From Thioalkalivibrio sulfidiphilus HL-EbGr7 (GTDB taxonomy: Bacteria; Pseudomonadota; Gammaproteobacteria; Ectothiorhodospirales; Ectothiorhodospiraceae), in the NCBI RefSeq assembly GCF_000021985.1, contig NC_011901.1, positions 2,800,501 to 2,864,500 of the forward strand: 64,000 nucleotides of DNA, written 5' to 3'. Shown piece by piece: positions 1 to 9,030 of the stretch; within the stretch, counting starts at the first letter, position 1, and each line of letters begins with the position of its first letter. The translations under genes and the position numbers were made by a program. The notes beneath the pieces are model-generated. The model was not told where the DNA came from and searched no databases. It was given only the letters and a program-made list of their open reading frames with translations.

Positions 1-1017
1 AACTGGCGCATGACCACCACCTGGCCCGCCGGTCTGCCCTTCTTCCAGGCCGGCCCCGGCAGCGCCACCGACTTCGCCCGCCGGGTGGAGGAGATGTCCA
101 ACGGCCGCATCCGCATCCGCGTGTACTCCGCCGGTGAGCTGGTACCCGCCTTCGAGGGCTTCGATGCCGCCTCCGCCGGCCGCCAGGTGCAGCTCAACCA
201 CGGCTGCGCCTACTACTGGGCCAACAAGTCCTTCGCCGCCCAGTACTTCACCACCGTGCCCTTCGGCATGACCTTCCAGGGCCACAACGCCTGGCTCAAC
301 GAGGGCGGCGGCTACGAGCTGTATGAAGAGGTGTACCGTCCCTTCAACCTGGTGCCCCTGGTGGTGGGCTGCACCGGCGTGCAGCCGGTGGGCTGGTTCC
401 GCCGCCCGGTGGAGAGCCTGGCCGACTTCCGCGGCCTGAACATCCGCATGCCCGGCCTGGCCGGTGACATCTACCGGGCCATCGGCGCCAACCCCCGCCT
501 GCTGCCCGGTGGTGAGCTGTTCGCCGCCCTGGAGCGTGGTGCCATCGACGCCGTGGAATGGGTGGGCCCCTACTCCGACCGTGAGCTGGGTCTGCACAAC
601 GCCGCCAAGAACTACTACTCCTCCGGCTGGCACGAGCCCGCCACCAGCACCGAGGTGGTGGTCAACCGGGCCGCCTGGGACTCCCTGCCCAACGACCTCA
701 AGGCCATCATGCGCAACTGCGCCGCGGCCTGTAACATCACCTCCCACACCACCCTGGAGGCCCGCAACGCGGACGCCCTGGACGACCTCATCAACAACCA
801 TGGCGTGAACTTCCGCCCGCTGCCCGATGACGTCATCAAGGCCCTGCTGGAGGCCACCAAGGACATCCTCACCACCCAGGCCAACCGGGATCCGCTGGTG
901 AAGAAGGTCCACGAGAGCTACTTCAAGTTCAAGGCCAAGCACGACCGCTGGCAGGCCAACTCGGAGACCATGTTCCAGACCCAGATCCGCGACCTGGGCC
1001 GGGAAATCCTGAGCTGA
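1..1017 (+). CDS. dctP: TRAP transporter solute-binding protein, 5' partial
   Basis: Periplasmic solute-binding subunit of a tripartite ATP-independent (TRAP) transporter, most like the TakP group that binds keto- or hydroxy-carboxylates. The reading frame is open from base 1 (N-W-R-M-T-T-T-W-P), and KWxMxTxWP is normally the start of the mature protein. The signal peptide and true start therefore lie upstream of the window, and the ATG at 10 is internal. The family signature 'LADFRGLNIRMPG', with the carboxylate-binding Arg, and 'AIDAVEWVGPYSD' are clear. The small and large permeases follow directly, so the order is the canonical P-Q-M. The ligand cannot be told from sequence. Confidence 0.93.
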   Translation, partial: NWRMTTTWPAGLPFFQAGPGSATDFARRVEEMSNGRIRIRVYSAGELVPAFEGFDAASAGRQVQLNHGCAYYWANKSFAAQYFTTVPFGMTFQGHNAWLNEGGGYELYEEVYRPFNLVPLVVGCTGVQPVGWFRRPVESLADFRGLNIRMPGLAGDIYRAIGANPRLLPGGELFAALERGAIDAVEWVGPYSDRELGLHNAAKNYYSSGWHEPATSTEVVVNRAAWDSLPNDLKAIMRNCAAACNITSHTTLEARNADALDDLINNHGVNFRPLPDDVIKALLEATKDILTTQANRDPLVKKVHESYFKFKAKHDRWQANSETMFQTQIRDLGREILS

Positions 1018-1039
1018 GCCATTCCCTAAACCCTTGGCA

Positions 1040-1069
1040 ACCGGGGCGGGCGTCACCGCCCGCCCCGGT
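1040..1069 (+). promoter_or_regulatory. Stem-loop between dctP and dctQ
   Basis: A perfect 13-bp GC stem (arms 1040-1052 and 1057-1069) with a 4-nt loop lies between the dctP stop and the dctQ start. No T-tract follows, so it is more likely an mRNA-stabilising or attenuating hairpin than a full terminator. Such hairpins are common after binding-protein genes, whose product is needed in excess over the permease. The role here is inferred. Confidence 0.6.
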
Positions 1070-1080
1070 CGGGGAATTCC

Positions 1081-1638
1081 ATGTTACGACTGACACTGGG
1101 CCTTGAACGGGGCCTGAACTGGATCACGAGTTTCTCCGGCTGGATCTCGGGCATTGCCATGGTGCTGATGATCCTGCTCATCTTCTCCAACATGTTCGCC
1201 CGCTATGCCCTGGGCATGGGCGCCATGTGGTTGCAGGAACTGGAGTGGTACCTGCTGTCCCTGTCGGTGATGACCGGCATCTCCTACGCCATGCGCTACG
1301 ACGAACACGTGCGGGTGGACATCTTCTCTCACAACTTCAGCCGCGTCGGGAAACTGTGGCTCGACCTGCTCACCATGGTGCTGGTCGCCCTGCCCGTCTC
1401 CGCGCTGATGATCTTCTACGGCTGGGACTACATGATGGTCTCCTACACCCGCAACGAGGGCTCGCCCAACCCCGGCGGCATGCCCTGGCTGTTCCTGCCC
1501 AAGATGATGATCCTCATCGGCTTCGTGCTGATCATCGCCGAGGCCCTGCGCCAGGCCCTGCGCGCTGCGCGCAAGCTGGTGTTCCATTACCGCACGCCGT
1601 CCCGCAACGACAAGGAGAATCCGCGCCATGCCGCTTGA
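1081..1638 (+). CDS. dctQ: TRAP transporter small permease DctQ
   Basis: Small membrane subunit of the TRAP transporter, 185 aa, with about four hydrophobic segments. The conserved region 'MWLQELEWYLLSLSVMTG' followed by 'DEHVRVDIFSH' is the family hallmark (LQEhEWYLf, HVRVDif). It links the binding protein to the large permease DctM. The 3' end overlaps dctM by 11 nt, which implies translational coupling. The start at 1081 follows the intergenic stem-loop by 11 nt. Confidence 0.93.
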   Translation: MLRLTLGLERGLNWITSFSGWISGIAMVLMILLIFSNMFARYALGMGAMWLQELEWYLLSLSVMTGISYAMRYDEHVRVDIFSHNFSRVGKLWLDLLTMVLVALPVSALMIFYGWDYMMVSYTRNEGSPNPGGMPWLFLPKMMILIGFVLIIAEALRQALRAARKLVFHYRTPSRNDKENPRHAA

Positions 1639-2953
1639 GTACATCGCCCTGATGATGGTGGTGGCCTTCTTCGTGCTGGTACTGACCGGCATGCCGGTGG
1701 CCTTCGCCATCGCCGCGGTAGGCTTCGTGTTCGGCTTCATCGGTTTCGACGGCTGGCTGTTCGAGCTGCTGCCCTCACGCATCTTCGGCACCATCACCAA
1801 CTACACCCTGCTGGCCATCCCGCTGTTCGTGTTCATGGGGGTGATGCTGGACAAGACCCGGGTAGCGGAACGCATGCTGGATGTGATCGGTCATGCCGCC
1901 GGCGGCCTGCCCGGCGGCATGGCCCTGGCGGTGATCCTGGTGGGCGTGCTGATGGGCGCGGCCACGGGCATCGTGGGCGCGGCCATCGTCACCCTCACCC
2001 TCATGGCCCTGCCCACCCTGCTGCGACGCGGCTACAAGAAGTCCGTGGCCTGCGGCACCATCTGCGCCTCGGGAACGCTCGGCCAGATCATTCCGCCCAG
2101 CCTGGTGCTGCTGGTACTGGCGGACACCATGAACCTGTCCGTCGGCAGCCTGTTCGCCGCCGCCCTGATCCCCGGCCTGATGCTCGCCGGCCTGTACGTG
2201 GTCTACCTGCTGGCCCTGGCCTGGTGGAATTCCGCCGACGTGCCCGCCATCGACGCCGAGGAGCGGGCCCAGGTGAGCACGGTGCAGTTGCTGAAGGACC
2301 TGGTCACCTCGGTGCTGCCGCCGCTCGCCCTGGTGCTGGCGGTGCTCGGCTCCATCATCGGCGGCATCGCCGCCCCCACCGAGGCCGCCGCCGTGGGTGC
2401 CGTGGGCGCCGTGGTGGTGGCCGCCCTGATGGGCCGCCTGGAACGCAAGACCTTCATCGAGGCGGTGATGGTCTCGGTGCGCATCACCGCCATGGTGTTC
2501 TTCGTGCTGATCGCCTCCCAGGTATTCGCCCTGGCCTTCCGGGGCCTGGACGGCGAGTTCCTGATCGAGGCCATGGTGGACTTCGTGCCCGGCGGCCCCA
2601 TGGGCACCCTGCTGTTCATGATGCTGCTGATCTTCCTGCTGGGTTTCTTCCTGGAGTGGATCCAGATCACCTTCATCGTGGTGCCCCTGTTCCTGCCCTT
2701 CCTGGCCGGGGTACCGGAGTTCTCCATGGTGTGGATCGCGATCCTGATCGCCATGAACCTGCAGACCTCCTTCCTCACGCCCCCCTTCGGCTGGTCACTG
2801 ATCTTCATGAAGGGGGTGGCGCCGAAAGGCATCACCACCGCGCACATCTACAAGGGCGCCGTGCCCTTCGTGATCATCCAGATCGTCGCCCTGGGCCTGA
2901 TCATCCTGTTCCCGGCCATCACCCTGTGGCTGCCGCAGGCCATTGGCTGGTGA
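1628..2953 (+). CDS. dctM: TRAP transporter large permease DctM
   Basis: Large membrane subunit, 441 aa, about 12 transmembrane helices, belonging to the ion-transporter superfamily. It carries out the sodium- or proton-driven step of uptake of the solute delivered by DctP. Visible family motifs are 'LLAIPLFVFMGVMLDKTRVAERML', 'CGTICASGTLGQIIPPSLVL' and 'LTPPFGWSLIFMKGVAP'. Length and order are normal. It is the last gene of the transporter operon. A word-repeat dyad (2962-3034) separates it from the convergent TauE gene. Confidence 0.95.
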   Translation: MPLEYIALMMVVAFFVLVLTGMPVAFAIAAVGFVFGFIGFDGWLFELLPSRIFGTITNYTLLAIPLFVFMGVMLDKTRVAERMLDVIGHAAGGLPGGMALAVILVGVLMGAATGIVGAAIVTLTLMALPTLLRRGYKKSVACGTICASGTLGQIIPPSLVLLVLADTMNLSVGSLFAAALIPGLMLAGLYVVYLLALAWWNSADVPAIDAEERAQVSTVQLLKDLVTSVLPPLALVLAVLGSIIGGIAAPTEAAAVGAVGAVVVAALMGRLERKTFIEAVMVSVRITAMVFFVLIASQVFALAFRGLDGEFLIEAMVDFVPGGPMGTLLFMMLLIFLLGFFLEWIQITFIVVPLFLPFLAGVPEFSMVWIAILIAMNLQTSFLTPPFGWSLIFMKGVAPKGITTAHIYKGAVPFVIIQIVALGLIILFPAITLWLPQAIGW

Positions 2954-2961
2954 GTTGAAGG

Positions 2962-3034
2962 CAATTCAACATTCAAAGTTCAAAATTCAACGGGGGAGGC
3001 CGCGATTACCCTTTGAATTTTGAATTTTGAATTC
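2962..3034. repeat. TTCAAAA heptamer dyad between convergent genes
   Basis: The left arm (2962-2990) is a run of ATTCAAA-type words at 7-nt spacing. The right arm (3011-3034) is its imperfect inverse (TTTTGAA words). The pair can fold across about 20 nt of GC-rich sequence and sits between dctM and the convergent TauE gene. The same words recur at 46397-46505. On one strand each word holds TGA, and the 7-nt period brings it into all three frames. Confidence 0.8.
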
Positions 3035-3039
3035 GCCCC

Positions 3040-3804
3040 TCAAATATCCAGGAAGAACAGCACCGTGGTGATGGCGCCCACCACCACGATGCCGTTGCGC
3101 AGCAGTTGCGGCGGGATGGCCCGGCCGATCCAGGCGCCGACGATGCCGCCCACGGTGGCGGCGATGGCCATGGGCACGGTCTCGGGCCAGGAGATCACCC
3201 CGCCGGCGGCGTAGATCAGCACCGCGATCAGGGTCAGCACCGCCGAGAGCAGGTTCTTCAGGCCGTTGGCCACGTTCAGATCCTTCACCCCCAGCAGGCG
3301 GAACATGGCCAGCATGACGATGCCCATGCCGCCGTTGAAATAACCGCCGTAGCCGCATACACCCACGATCCCCAGCTTCCCCCAGAAACCACCCCTGCCC
3401 GCCGAGGCGCGGCGGGACAGCAGGGCGTGGATGCGTGAGCCGAAGGCGAACAGCAGGGTGGCGAACAACAGCAGCCACGGCACGATCACCCGGAAGGCCT
3501 CGTTGGAGGTGAACAGGAGCAGGGTCGCGCCCAGCGCCCCGCCCAGGGTGCCCAGCACCACCACAGCCGTTACCGACAGGCCGATGCCCGGCGCACGGAT
3601 CAGGTCCCGGTAGCTCCAGGCACTGGCCAGATACCCGGGCAACAGCGCCGCCGTGCCCGTGGCATTGGCCGCCACCGGCGGCACGCCCGTGAACACCAGG
3701 GCAGGCAGGGTCAGAAAACTGCCGCCGCCCGCCAGCGCGTTGATGGCGCCGGCCACCAGGGCGGCGAGAGAGATGACGAGGATATTGAGCGGATCTAACG
3801 GCAT
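3040..3804 (-). CDS. TauE/SafE family membrane permease
   Basis: Integral membrane protein of 254 aa with about eight hydrophobic helices, of the TauE/SafE family of anion exporters (sulfite, sulfoacetate and related organosulfur anions). The N-terminal Gly/Ala-rich helix with 'GAINALAGGGSFLTLPALV' is the first family repeat. The second half holds the matching 'GGYFNGGMGIVMLAMFRLLG' and 'NGLKNLLSAVLTLIAV'. It is a single-gene unit convergent with the TRAP operon. Substrate is unknown; sulfite export would suit a sulfur-oxidising host but is only inference. Confidence 0.88.
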   Translation of the reverse strand: MPLDPLNILVISLAALVAGAINALAGGGSFLTLPALVFTGVPPVAANATGTAALLPGYLASAWSYRDLIRAPGIGLSVTAVVVLGTLGGALGATLLLFTSNEAFRVIVPWLLLFATLLFAFGSRIHALLSRRASAGRGGFWGKLGIVGVCGYGGYFNGGMGIVMLAMFRLLGVKDLNVANGLKNLLSAVLTLIAVLIYAAGGVISWPETVPMAIAATVGGIVGAWIGRAIPPQLLRNGIVVVGAITTVLFFLDI

Positions 3805-3870
3805 GTGGACAGGGGCACGTGGGAAATCGCTAAGGATACCCTGTCATGGCTGCTTGCGGGGGCTGTGATG

Positions 3871-4053
3871 TTTTAGCCACAGAGGGCACAGAGGACACAG
3901 AGAAAAAACTCATTTCTCTCGCGAAGACGCAAAGTCGCGAAGTAAACAAAAGATCATTTAAAAAGTTCTCTTTGCGGCTTCGCGTCTTTGCGAGAGACCC
4001 ATGTTTTGCCGTTTGGTTTTTTCTCTGTGACCTCTGTGTCCTCTGTGGCTAAA
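3871..4053. repeat. Nested inverted repeat, CACAGAGG outer and GCGAAG inner arms
   Basis: Two nested dyads fill most of the 264-nt gap. Outer arms (3871-3909 and 4014-4053) are CACAGAGG words at about 9-nt spacing. Inner arms (3914-3947 and 3965-3997) are built on CGCGAAGACGCAAAG and its inverse. The outer word recurs at 62069-62166, and the nested design recurs at 59659-59855. No gene was seen inside. Confidence 0.8.
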
Positions 4054-4068
4054 CGCCTTCAAGCACCC

Positions 4069-5739
4069 TCAAACCCACAGACTCACGAACACCCCCACCA
4101 GCAGCGCCATGAAGACGATGCCCACGGTCTCCCAGCGACCCAGGCCCGCCTCCAGACGCGCCGCGCCTTGACGGGTGCGGCGCCAGGCCAGGCGCAGGCG
4201 GGCACGGGCGGGGCCGTCACCGGCGGTCTGCCAGAGGCGGGGCGCGGACCGGACGGTGCGTGCCAGCCAGCGTGCCAGGCCTTCCACCGGCAACAGCACA
4301 TCCCCCTCCGGCACCTGCGGCACCCGCCGGCCACGCCAGGCCAGCAGACCCGCCAGGGACAGCACAACGCCCAGGGACAAGGGCCAGATCAGGGACCAGG
4401 CCGGACCCGCCTGCCCCACCCAGACCCAGGGCAGGACCAGGGCCGCGAATGACAACACCAGCCAGGGCATCCACATCTGCCAGGGCAGGTGGCCCGGCCT
4501 GGCTGCGCCCTTGATCCACAGACACCACAGGAAACGGGCCATGAGCAGGGTGGTGCCCACGGCGGCCAGGGTCAGCAGCGACTCCACCGTGCCTGCCCAG
4601 GCCGGGAGCGCCTCATACAGGGGGGACTTGAGCGACTGCTTGGCCAGGGCCCCGCTGGTCCAGGGCAGTCCGGCCAGGGCCAGGGCGGGCAAGGCCAGCA
4701 CCGCCAGGACCCAGGGCGCACGATTGCGCTCCACGATGCCGACGCCGAGGAACAGCGCGCCCTTGGCAAGCCCGTGGTGCAGGGCATAGAGCACCACCGC
4801 CGCCAGCAGCAGGTCGCCGAGATCGGGCAGCAGGAAGATCAGTCCCACGCCGCAGATCATCAAACCCATCTGGCTGATGCTGGAGTAGGCCAGGATGGTC
4901 TTGGGGCGGCTTTGGAGCACACCCACCAGCGCGGCGAGGAAGGCGCCCGCAAGCCCCAGTGTCACCAGCAACCAGCCCATGGCCTCCCAACCGGGCCCCT
5001 CCAGCTGCAACAGGCGCAGCCAGCCCAGCAGGCCCGCCTTGATCATGGCCCCGGAGAGCACCGCGCTGGCCGGCGTGGGCGCCGCCGGGTGGGCCAGGGG
5101 CAGCCACACGTGCAGGGGGATCAGACCCGCCTTGATCCCGAAGCCGATGAGCAGCAGGGCGGCCGTGACGGGTTGCAGGGGCGTGGCCGCCATCAGGCTG
5201 AAGTGGTAGCCGCCTGCCGCGGAGACATGCAGCACCAGGCCCGCGAACAGCAGCAGCTCGCCGACCACCGCCATGATCAGGTAGATGCGTCCGGCGCGAT
5301 AGACCGCGTCGCCCCCGGCATGCACCACCAGCCCGTAGGAGGACAGGCTCATCAGCGCGAAGAACAGGTAAAAACCCATGGCATCGGCGGCCAGCACCAG
5401 GCCCAGGTTGCCGGACATGGCCAGCAGGAAGAACAGGTGGTACCTGGACGTGTGGTCCTGGCCACGCAGGTAACCCAGACCATAGAGACCAGCCGCCCCC
5501 CACAGCAGGGTGGTCAACAGCAGGAATACCCGCCCGGTGGCATCCAGCTGCAGGTCCATGCCCATGATCAGCCAGGAGTAGCTGGCGTGGCTGCCATCCG
5601 GCAGGAACAGGACCACGGCGAGCCCGGGCAGCACCGCCAGCGGCGTCAGCCATTGCAGCCGGGTCATGCCCCGCCACGGCACCAGCGCCGCCAGCAGCAG
5701 GGGCAGCAAGGGCACGGCGAGCAGCAGCGCGGCGGTCAC
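4069..5739 (-). CDS. ND5/HyfB-like antiporter subunit, third copy, atypical TM5
   Basis: Polytopic membrane protein of 556 aa, last gene of the antiporter operon, of the ND2/4/5 (MrpA/MrpD, NuoL/M/N, HyfB) proton-conducting family. The TM7 lysine region 'GFGIKAGLIPLHVWLP' is intact. At the position of the conserved TM5 glutamate, where the sister protein upstream reads 'FLIFYEILTLATW', this one reads 'FYLFFALMSLSSYG', so Glu is replaced by Ala. A charged segment precedes a last transmembrane helix near the C-terminus, as in HyfB/HycC-type subunits. It overlaps the upstream gene by 4 nt. It may translocate by a modified path or act as a structural subunit. Confidence 0.85.
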   Translation of the reverse strand: MTAALLLAVPLLPLLLAALVPWRGMTRLQWLTPLAVLPGLAVVLFLPDGSHASYSWLIMGMDLQLDATGRVFLLLTTLLWGAAGLYGLGYLRGQDHTSRYHLFFLLAMSGNLGLVLAADAMGFYLFFALMSLSSYGLVVHAGGDAVYRAGRIYLIMAVVGELLLFAGLVLHVSAAGGYHFSLMAATPLQPVTAALLLIGFGIKAGLIPLHVWLPLAHPAAPTPASAVLSGAMIKAGLLGWLRLLQLEGPGWEAMGWLLVTLGLAGAFLAALVGVLQSRPKTILAYSSISQMGLMICGVGLIFLLPDLGDLLLAAVVLYALHHGLAKGALFLGVGIVERNRAPWVLAVLALPALALAGLPWTSGALAKQSLKSPLYEALPAWAGTVESLLTLAAVGTTLLMARFLWCLWIKGAARPGHLPWQMWMPWLVLSFAALVLPWVWVGQAGPAWSLIWPLSLGVVLSLAGLLAWRGRRVPQVPEGDVLLPVEGLARWLARTVRSAPRLWQTAGDGPARARLRLAWRRTRQGAARLEAGLGRWETVGIVFMALLVGVFVSLWV

Positions 5740-7247
5740 AGGCCACCCCCCGTGGGCGCGTACTCACGCTCCACGATCAGGCTCACCCAGTCCAGGGGAC
5801 TGTAGGGCATGCCCGCCAGCACCCCGGCCGCCACGGCGACGGCCGCGACGAACAGGGTCGGACCCAGCAGCATCCAGTGGGTCTCGAAGCGATGATGTTT
5901 CATGTGCTCGTCGTGCCAGGGTTCCTCGCGCCGGCCGAACCAGCCGCGGATCACCGGCGGCAGGAAGTAGGCGGCGTTGAGCAGGCTGCTCACCACCAGG
6001 GCCGCGAGCACCCAGTGCTGCTCCATCTGCAGGGCACCGAGCCCCAGGTACCACTTGCTGATGAACCCGGCCAGCGGCGGCGCACCGATCATGCCCAGGG
6101 CGCCGAGGGTGAAGGCCAGCATGGTCAGCGGCATGCGCCGCCCCACCCCCTTGAGCTCACTGACCTTGTGGATGTGCAGGGTCTCGGCGAAGTTGCCGGC
6201 GCAGAAGAACAGGGTGATCTTCATCAGCCCCTGGTGCACCAGGTGCACCAGGCCGCCCACCGCCCCGAGAGGACCGGCGAGCGCCACCCCCAGCACGATG
6301 TAGGAGACCTGGCTGACGGTGGAAAACGCCAGCCGGCGCTTGATGTCATCGGCGAACAGGGCGCGCACGGAACCGTAGACGATGGTGATCACCGCGAGCG
6401 CCATGAGCGGCAGATCGAGCCCCAGCTCCAGCACCAGGGTGAGACCGTAGACGTCATCCACCACGCGCACGATGCCGAAGGCGCCGGCCTTGACCACCGC
6501 CACCGCGTGCAGCAAGGCGCTCACCGGCGCCGGCGCCACCATGGCCCGGGGCAGCCAGCTGTGCAGCGGCACCAGCGCCGCCTTCACCCCGAAACCCGCC
6601 ACCAGCATGGCGAAGATGAGCTTCAGCTGGGTCGGGAATTCCTGCTCAAGACCCATGAGATAGCCGCCGGGTTTGAAGTCCCCGGAGCCGGCCAGCAGCG
6701 CCAGCCAGACCATGGCAGCCAGCAGCAGCGCGCCGCCGGCCAGGGTGTAGGCGAGATAGATTCGCCCGGCGCGCAGGGACTGGGCGGTGCCCCGGTGCAC
6801 CACCAGGGGCCAGGTGGCCAGTGTCAGGATCTCGTAAAAGATCAGGAAGGTGATGAGGTTGCCGGAGAAGGCAATGCCCACCGTGGCGCTCACGCACAGG
6901 CTGAAAAAACCGAAGAAGCGGCTGCGGTTGGGAGAGCCCTCCAGGTAACCCACCGCGTAGATGGTGGTCACGAACCAGAGCAGCGAGGACAGGGTGGCGA
7001 ACAGCAGCGACAGGGAATCTGCCGCCAGCACCAGTTCCACGCCGGGCAGCAACACCGCCCGCAGTTCGTAAACATCACCCCGCTGCACCCCCAGCAGCAG
7101 GTATCCGACCAGGATCAGTTTCAGACCCGCGCCACCCAGGTTGAGCGCCGTGCGCAGGCCATGGCTCTCCTCGCGCAGGAAGAAGATCAGCAGCCCCGGC
7201 ACCAGGGAGCTCATCAGGATGAAGATCAGCAACCAGGACGAGTTCAT
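5736..7247 (-). CDS. MrpD-like proton-conducting antiporter subunit, second copy
   Basis: Membrane protein of 503 aa, about 14 helices, of the ND4/MrpD family. Key charged residues are present: the TM5 Glu in 'FYEILTLATWPLVVH', and the TM7 Lys in 'AGFGVKAALVPLHSWLP' followed by 'APVSALLHAVAVVKAG'. It probably carries a proton channel of the Mrp-like cation/proton antiporter. Its stop overlaps the downstream third copy by 4 nt, and its start overlaps the stop of the first copy by 4 nt, indicating a tightly coupled operon. Whether it corresponds to MrpA or MrpD cannot be decided by eye. Confidence 0.88.
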   Translation of the reverse strand: MNSSWLLIFILMSSLVPGLLIFFLREESHGLRTALNLGGAGLKLILVGYLLLGVQRGDVYELRAVLLPGVELVLAADSLSLLFATLSSLLWFVTTIYAVGYLEGSPNRSRFFGFFSLCVSATVGIAFSGNLITFLIFYEILTLATWPLVVHRGTAQSLRAGRIYLAYTLAGGALLLAAMVWLALLAGSGDFKPGGYLMGLEQEFPTQLKLIFAMLVAGFGVKAALVPLHSWLPRAMVAPAPVSALLHAVAVVKAGAFGIVRVVDDVYGLTLVLELGLDLPLMALAVITIVYGSVRALFADDIKRRLAFSTVSQVSYIVLGVALAGPLGAVGGLVHLVHQGLMKITLFFCAGNFAETLHIHKVSELKGVGRRMPLTMLAFTLGALGMIGAPPLAGFISKWYLGLGALQMEQHWVLAALVVSSLLNAAYFLPPVIRGWFGRREEPWHDEHMKHHRFETHWMLLGPTLFVAAVAVAAGVLAGMPYSPLDWVSLIVEREYAPTGGGL

Positions 7248-8686
7248 GTCTGGCCTCCATGCAACGCCAGGAGCTCAAGGCTGGCAGCACCGGCAAACCC
7301 CAGGGCCACGGAGACCAGGGCCAGCACCAGGGTCGACCAGACCATCACGGCCGGCACCGGGCGGTGATCCGGGTCTACCGGACCGCGCCCGAAGGCATGG
7401 CCCAGCACACGGAAGACGTAGCCCCCGGCCAGCAAGCCGCCGGCCAGCACCAGCGATGCCCAGCCCCAGGCATGCCCCTGCAGCGCCGCATCCACGAGCA
7501 GCCACTTGGCAATGAAGCCGCCGGTGAGCGGCAGTCCCACCAGGCTCGCACCGGCGATGCCGAAGGCAAACACGGTCACCGGTTCCTTGCGCATCACGGC
7601 GCCCAGTTGCGCCAGCCGGTCGTGTCCGGCGGCCTGCTGCAGGCTGCCGGCGGCCAGGAACACCGTGGCCTTGGCGCAGGCATGGGCCAGGGCGAAGAAC
7701 ACCACCGCCTGCCAGGCCCCGGGCGTTACCGCCATGAGCGGAAACACCAGGAACAGGTAACCCAGCTGCGCCACGGTGGAATAGGCCACCACCTGCTTGA
7801 GCCGCGCCGCGCGCAGGGCCAGTACCGAACCCCACAACAGGGCACCGGCCCCCAGCGCCCCCATGAACAGCTCAAAGCCCGGCACGGTGAGCGCGGGAAA
7901 CACGTCCAGCCACAGGCGCAGAATGAGATAGAAGGAGGCCTTCACCACCAGCGCCGAGAGCACCGCGCTGACCGGTGCCGGCGCGCTGCCGTGGGCCGGC
8001 GGCAGCCAGACGTGCAGGGGAAACAGGGCCGTCTTCATCAACAGCCCCACGGTCATGAGCACGGCCGCCAGGCGCGAGACCTTGTCCGGTTCCATGGCCG
8101 CGCCCAGGGCCGCCAGGTCCAGCACCCCGTAGCCGCCATAGAGCAGCGCCACGCCCATGAGATAGGCCAGCGAGCCTAGCAGGCTCACCAGCAGGTAGCG
8201 CATGGCCGCACCCAGGGCCGCCGCGCCCCCCGAGAGCGCGGTGAGCGCCACCGCCGCGAGCCCCACCAGCTCCAGGGTCACGTAGATGTTGAACACGTCC
8301 CCGGAGAGAAACAGGGCATTCATGGACGCCCAGAGCCACAGCCACAGGGTCCAGAACTTGCCGCGCGTCTGCGAGCTGTGCAGGTACCCCAGGGCATAGA
8401 TGCTGACAGCGAGCCCGACCACGGCGGTCATGGCGAGCATCAGCGCGGCGAGCCCGTCCAGGGACAGGGCGATGCCGAGGGGCACATCCCAGCCGCCGAG
8501 ACCCGCGCGCACCGGCCCCTCGTGCCAGACAGCCATCACCGCGCCGGCCACGGCCAGCGCGGTGAGCAGGGAAAACACCAGACCCAGCACAGGTCCCAGC
8601 CGGGGCAGCAGCCCGGCCAGGAGCGCGCCCACCAGCGGCACGGCCACCGCCCAGGCGGCCCAGTCGAGTCCCGTGGCGAACATCAC
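7244..8686 (-). CDS. mrpD: MrpD-like proton-conducting antiporter subunit, first copy
   Basis: Membrane protein of 480 aa of the ND2/4/5 family, directly downstream of the mrpC-like gene, which is the canonical place of mrpD. The TM5 Glu ('VFNIYVTLELVGLAA'), the TM7 Lys ('GLLMKTALFPLHVWLPPAH') and 'APVSAVLSALVVKAS' are all conserved. It forms one of the ion-translocating channels of the complex. It overlaps the mrpC-like gene by 4 nt and the next copy by 4 nt. The symbol is assigned from position plus family resemblance. Confidence 0.88.
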   Translation of the reverse strand: MMFATGLDWAAWAVAVPLVGALLAGLLPRLGPVLGLVFSLLTALAVAGAVMAVWHEGPVRAGLGGWDVPLGIALSLDGLAALMLAMTAVVGLAVSIYALGYLHSSQTRGKFWTLWLWLWASMNALFLSGDVFNIYVTLELVGLAAVALTALSGGAAALGAAMRYLLVSLLGSLAYLMGVALLYGGYGVLDLAALGAAMEPDKVSRLAAVLMTVGLLMKTALFPLHVWLPPAHGSAPAPVSAVLSALVVKASFYLILRLWLDVFPALTVPGFELFMGALGAGALLWGSVLALRAARLKQVVAYSTVAQLGYLFLVFPLMAVTPGAWQAVVFFALAHACAKATVFLAAGSLQQAAGHDRLAQLGAVMRKEPVTVFAFGIAGASLVGLPLTGGFIAKWLLVDAALQGHAWGWASLVLAGGLLAGGYVFRVLGHAFGRGPVDPDHRPVPAVMVWSTLVLALVSVALGFAGAASLELLALHGGQT

Positions 8687-9030
8687 GCTGGATCGTCCCC
8701 GTTGCGCTCAGGCAGATAGGCCCGCCCGGTGACCGCCTTCACCCGCAGGATCAGGGCCAGGGCGAAGGCCGTGGCGCTCACCGCGACGACAATACCGGTG
8801 AGCACCAGGGCATGGGGCACGGCGTCCGGCTGTGCCCCACCCCGGGCCGCCAGTGCCAGCAGCACCATGAACACCCCGGAACCCATGACGTTCAGGGCCA
8901 GCACCTTGAGGACCAGGTGACGGCGCACCACCAGGGCGTAGAGGCCCAGGGCGAACAGCGCGGCGCCGCCGATGAGGTAGAGAGGGATCAATTGCGAAGT
9001 AAGAATTTGGAAGTGGGAAGAAAGGTCCAC
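8683..9030 (-). CDS. mrpC: MrpC/NuoK-like antiporter subunit
   Basis: Small three-helix membrane protein (115 aa) of the NuoK/MrpC family. The helices and 'GIVVAVSATAFALALILRV' match the usual ITAIVIsaA-type end. The ATG at 9030 lies inside a word repeat (8992-9024), so the first dozen residues are translated from repeat DNA and look unlike the family. A TTG start about 14 codons downstream, just before 'IPLYLIGGAALFALG', is a reasonable alternative. It sits between mrpB and mrpD, with repeat DNA rather than the usual overlap upstream. Confidence 0.8.
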   Translation of the reverse strand: MDLSSHFQILTSQLIPLYLIGGAALFALGLYALVVRRHLVLKVLALNVMGSGVFMVLLALAARGGAQPDAVPHALVLTGIVVAVSATAFALALILRVKAVTGRAYLPERNGDDPA

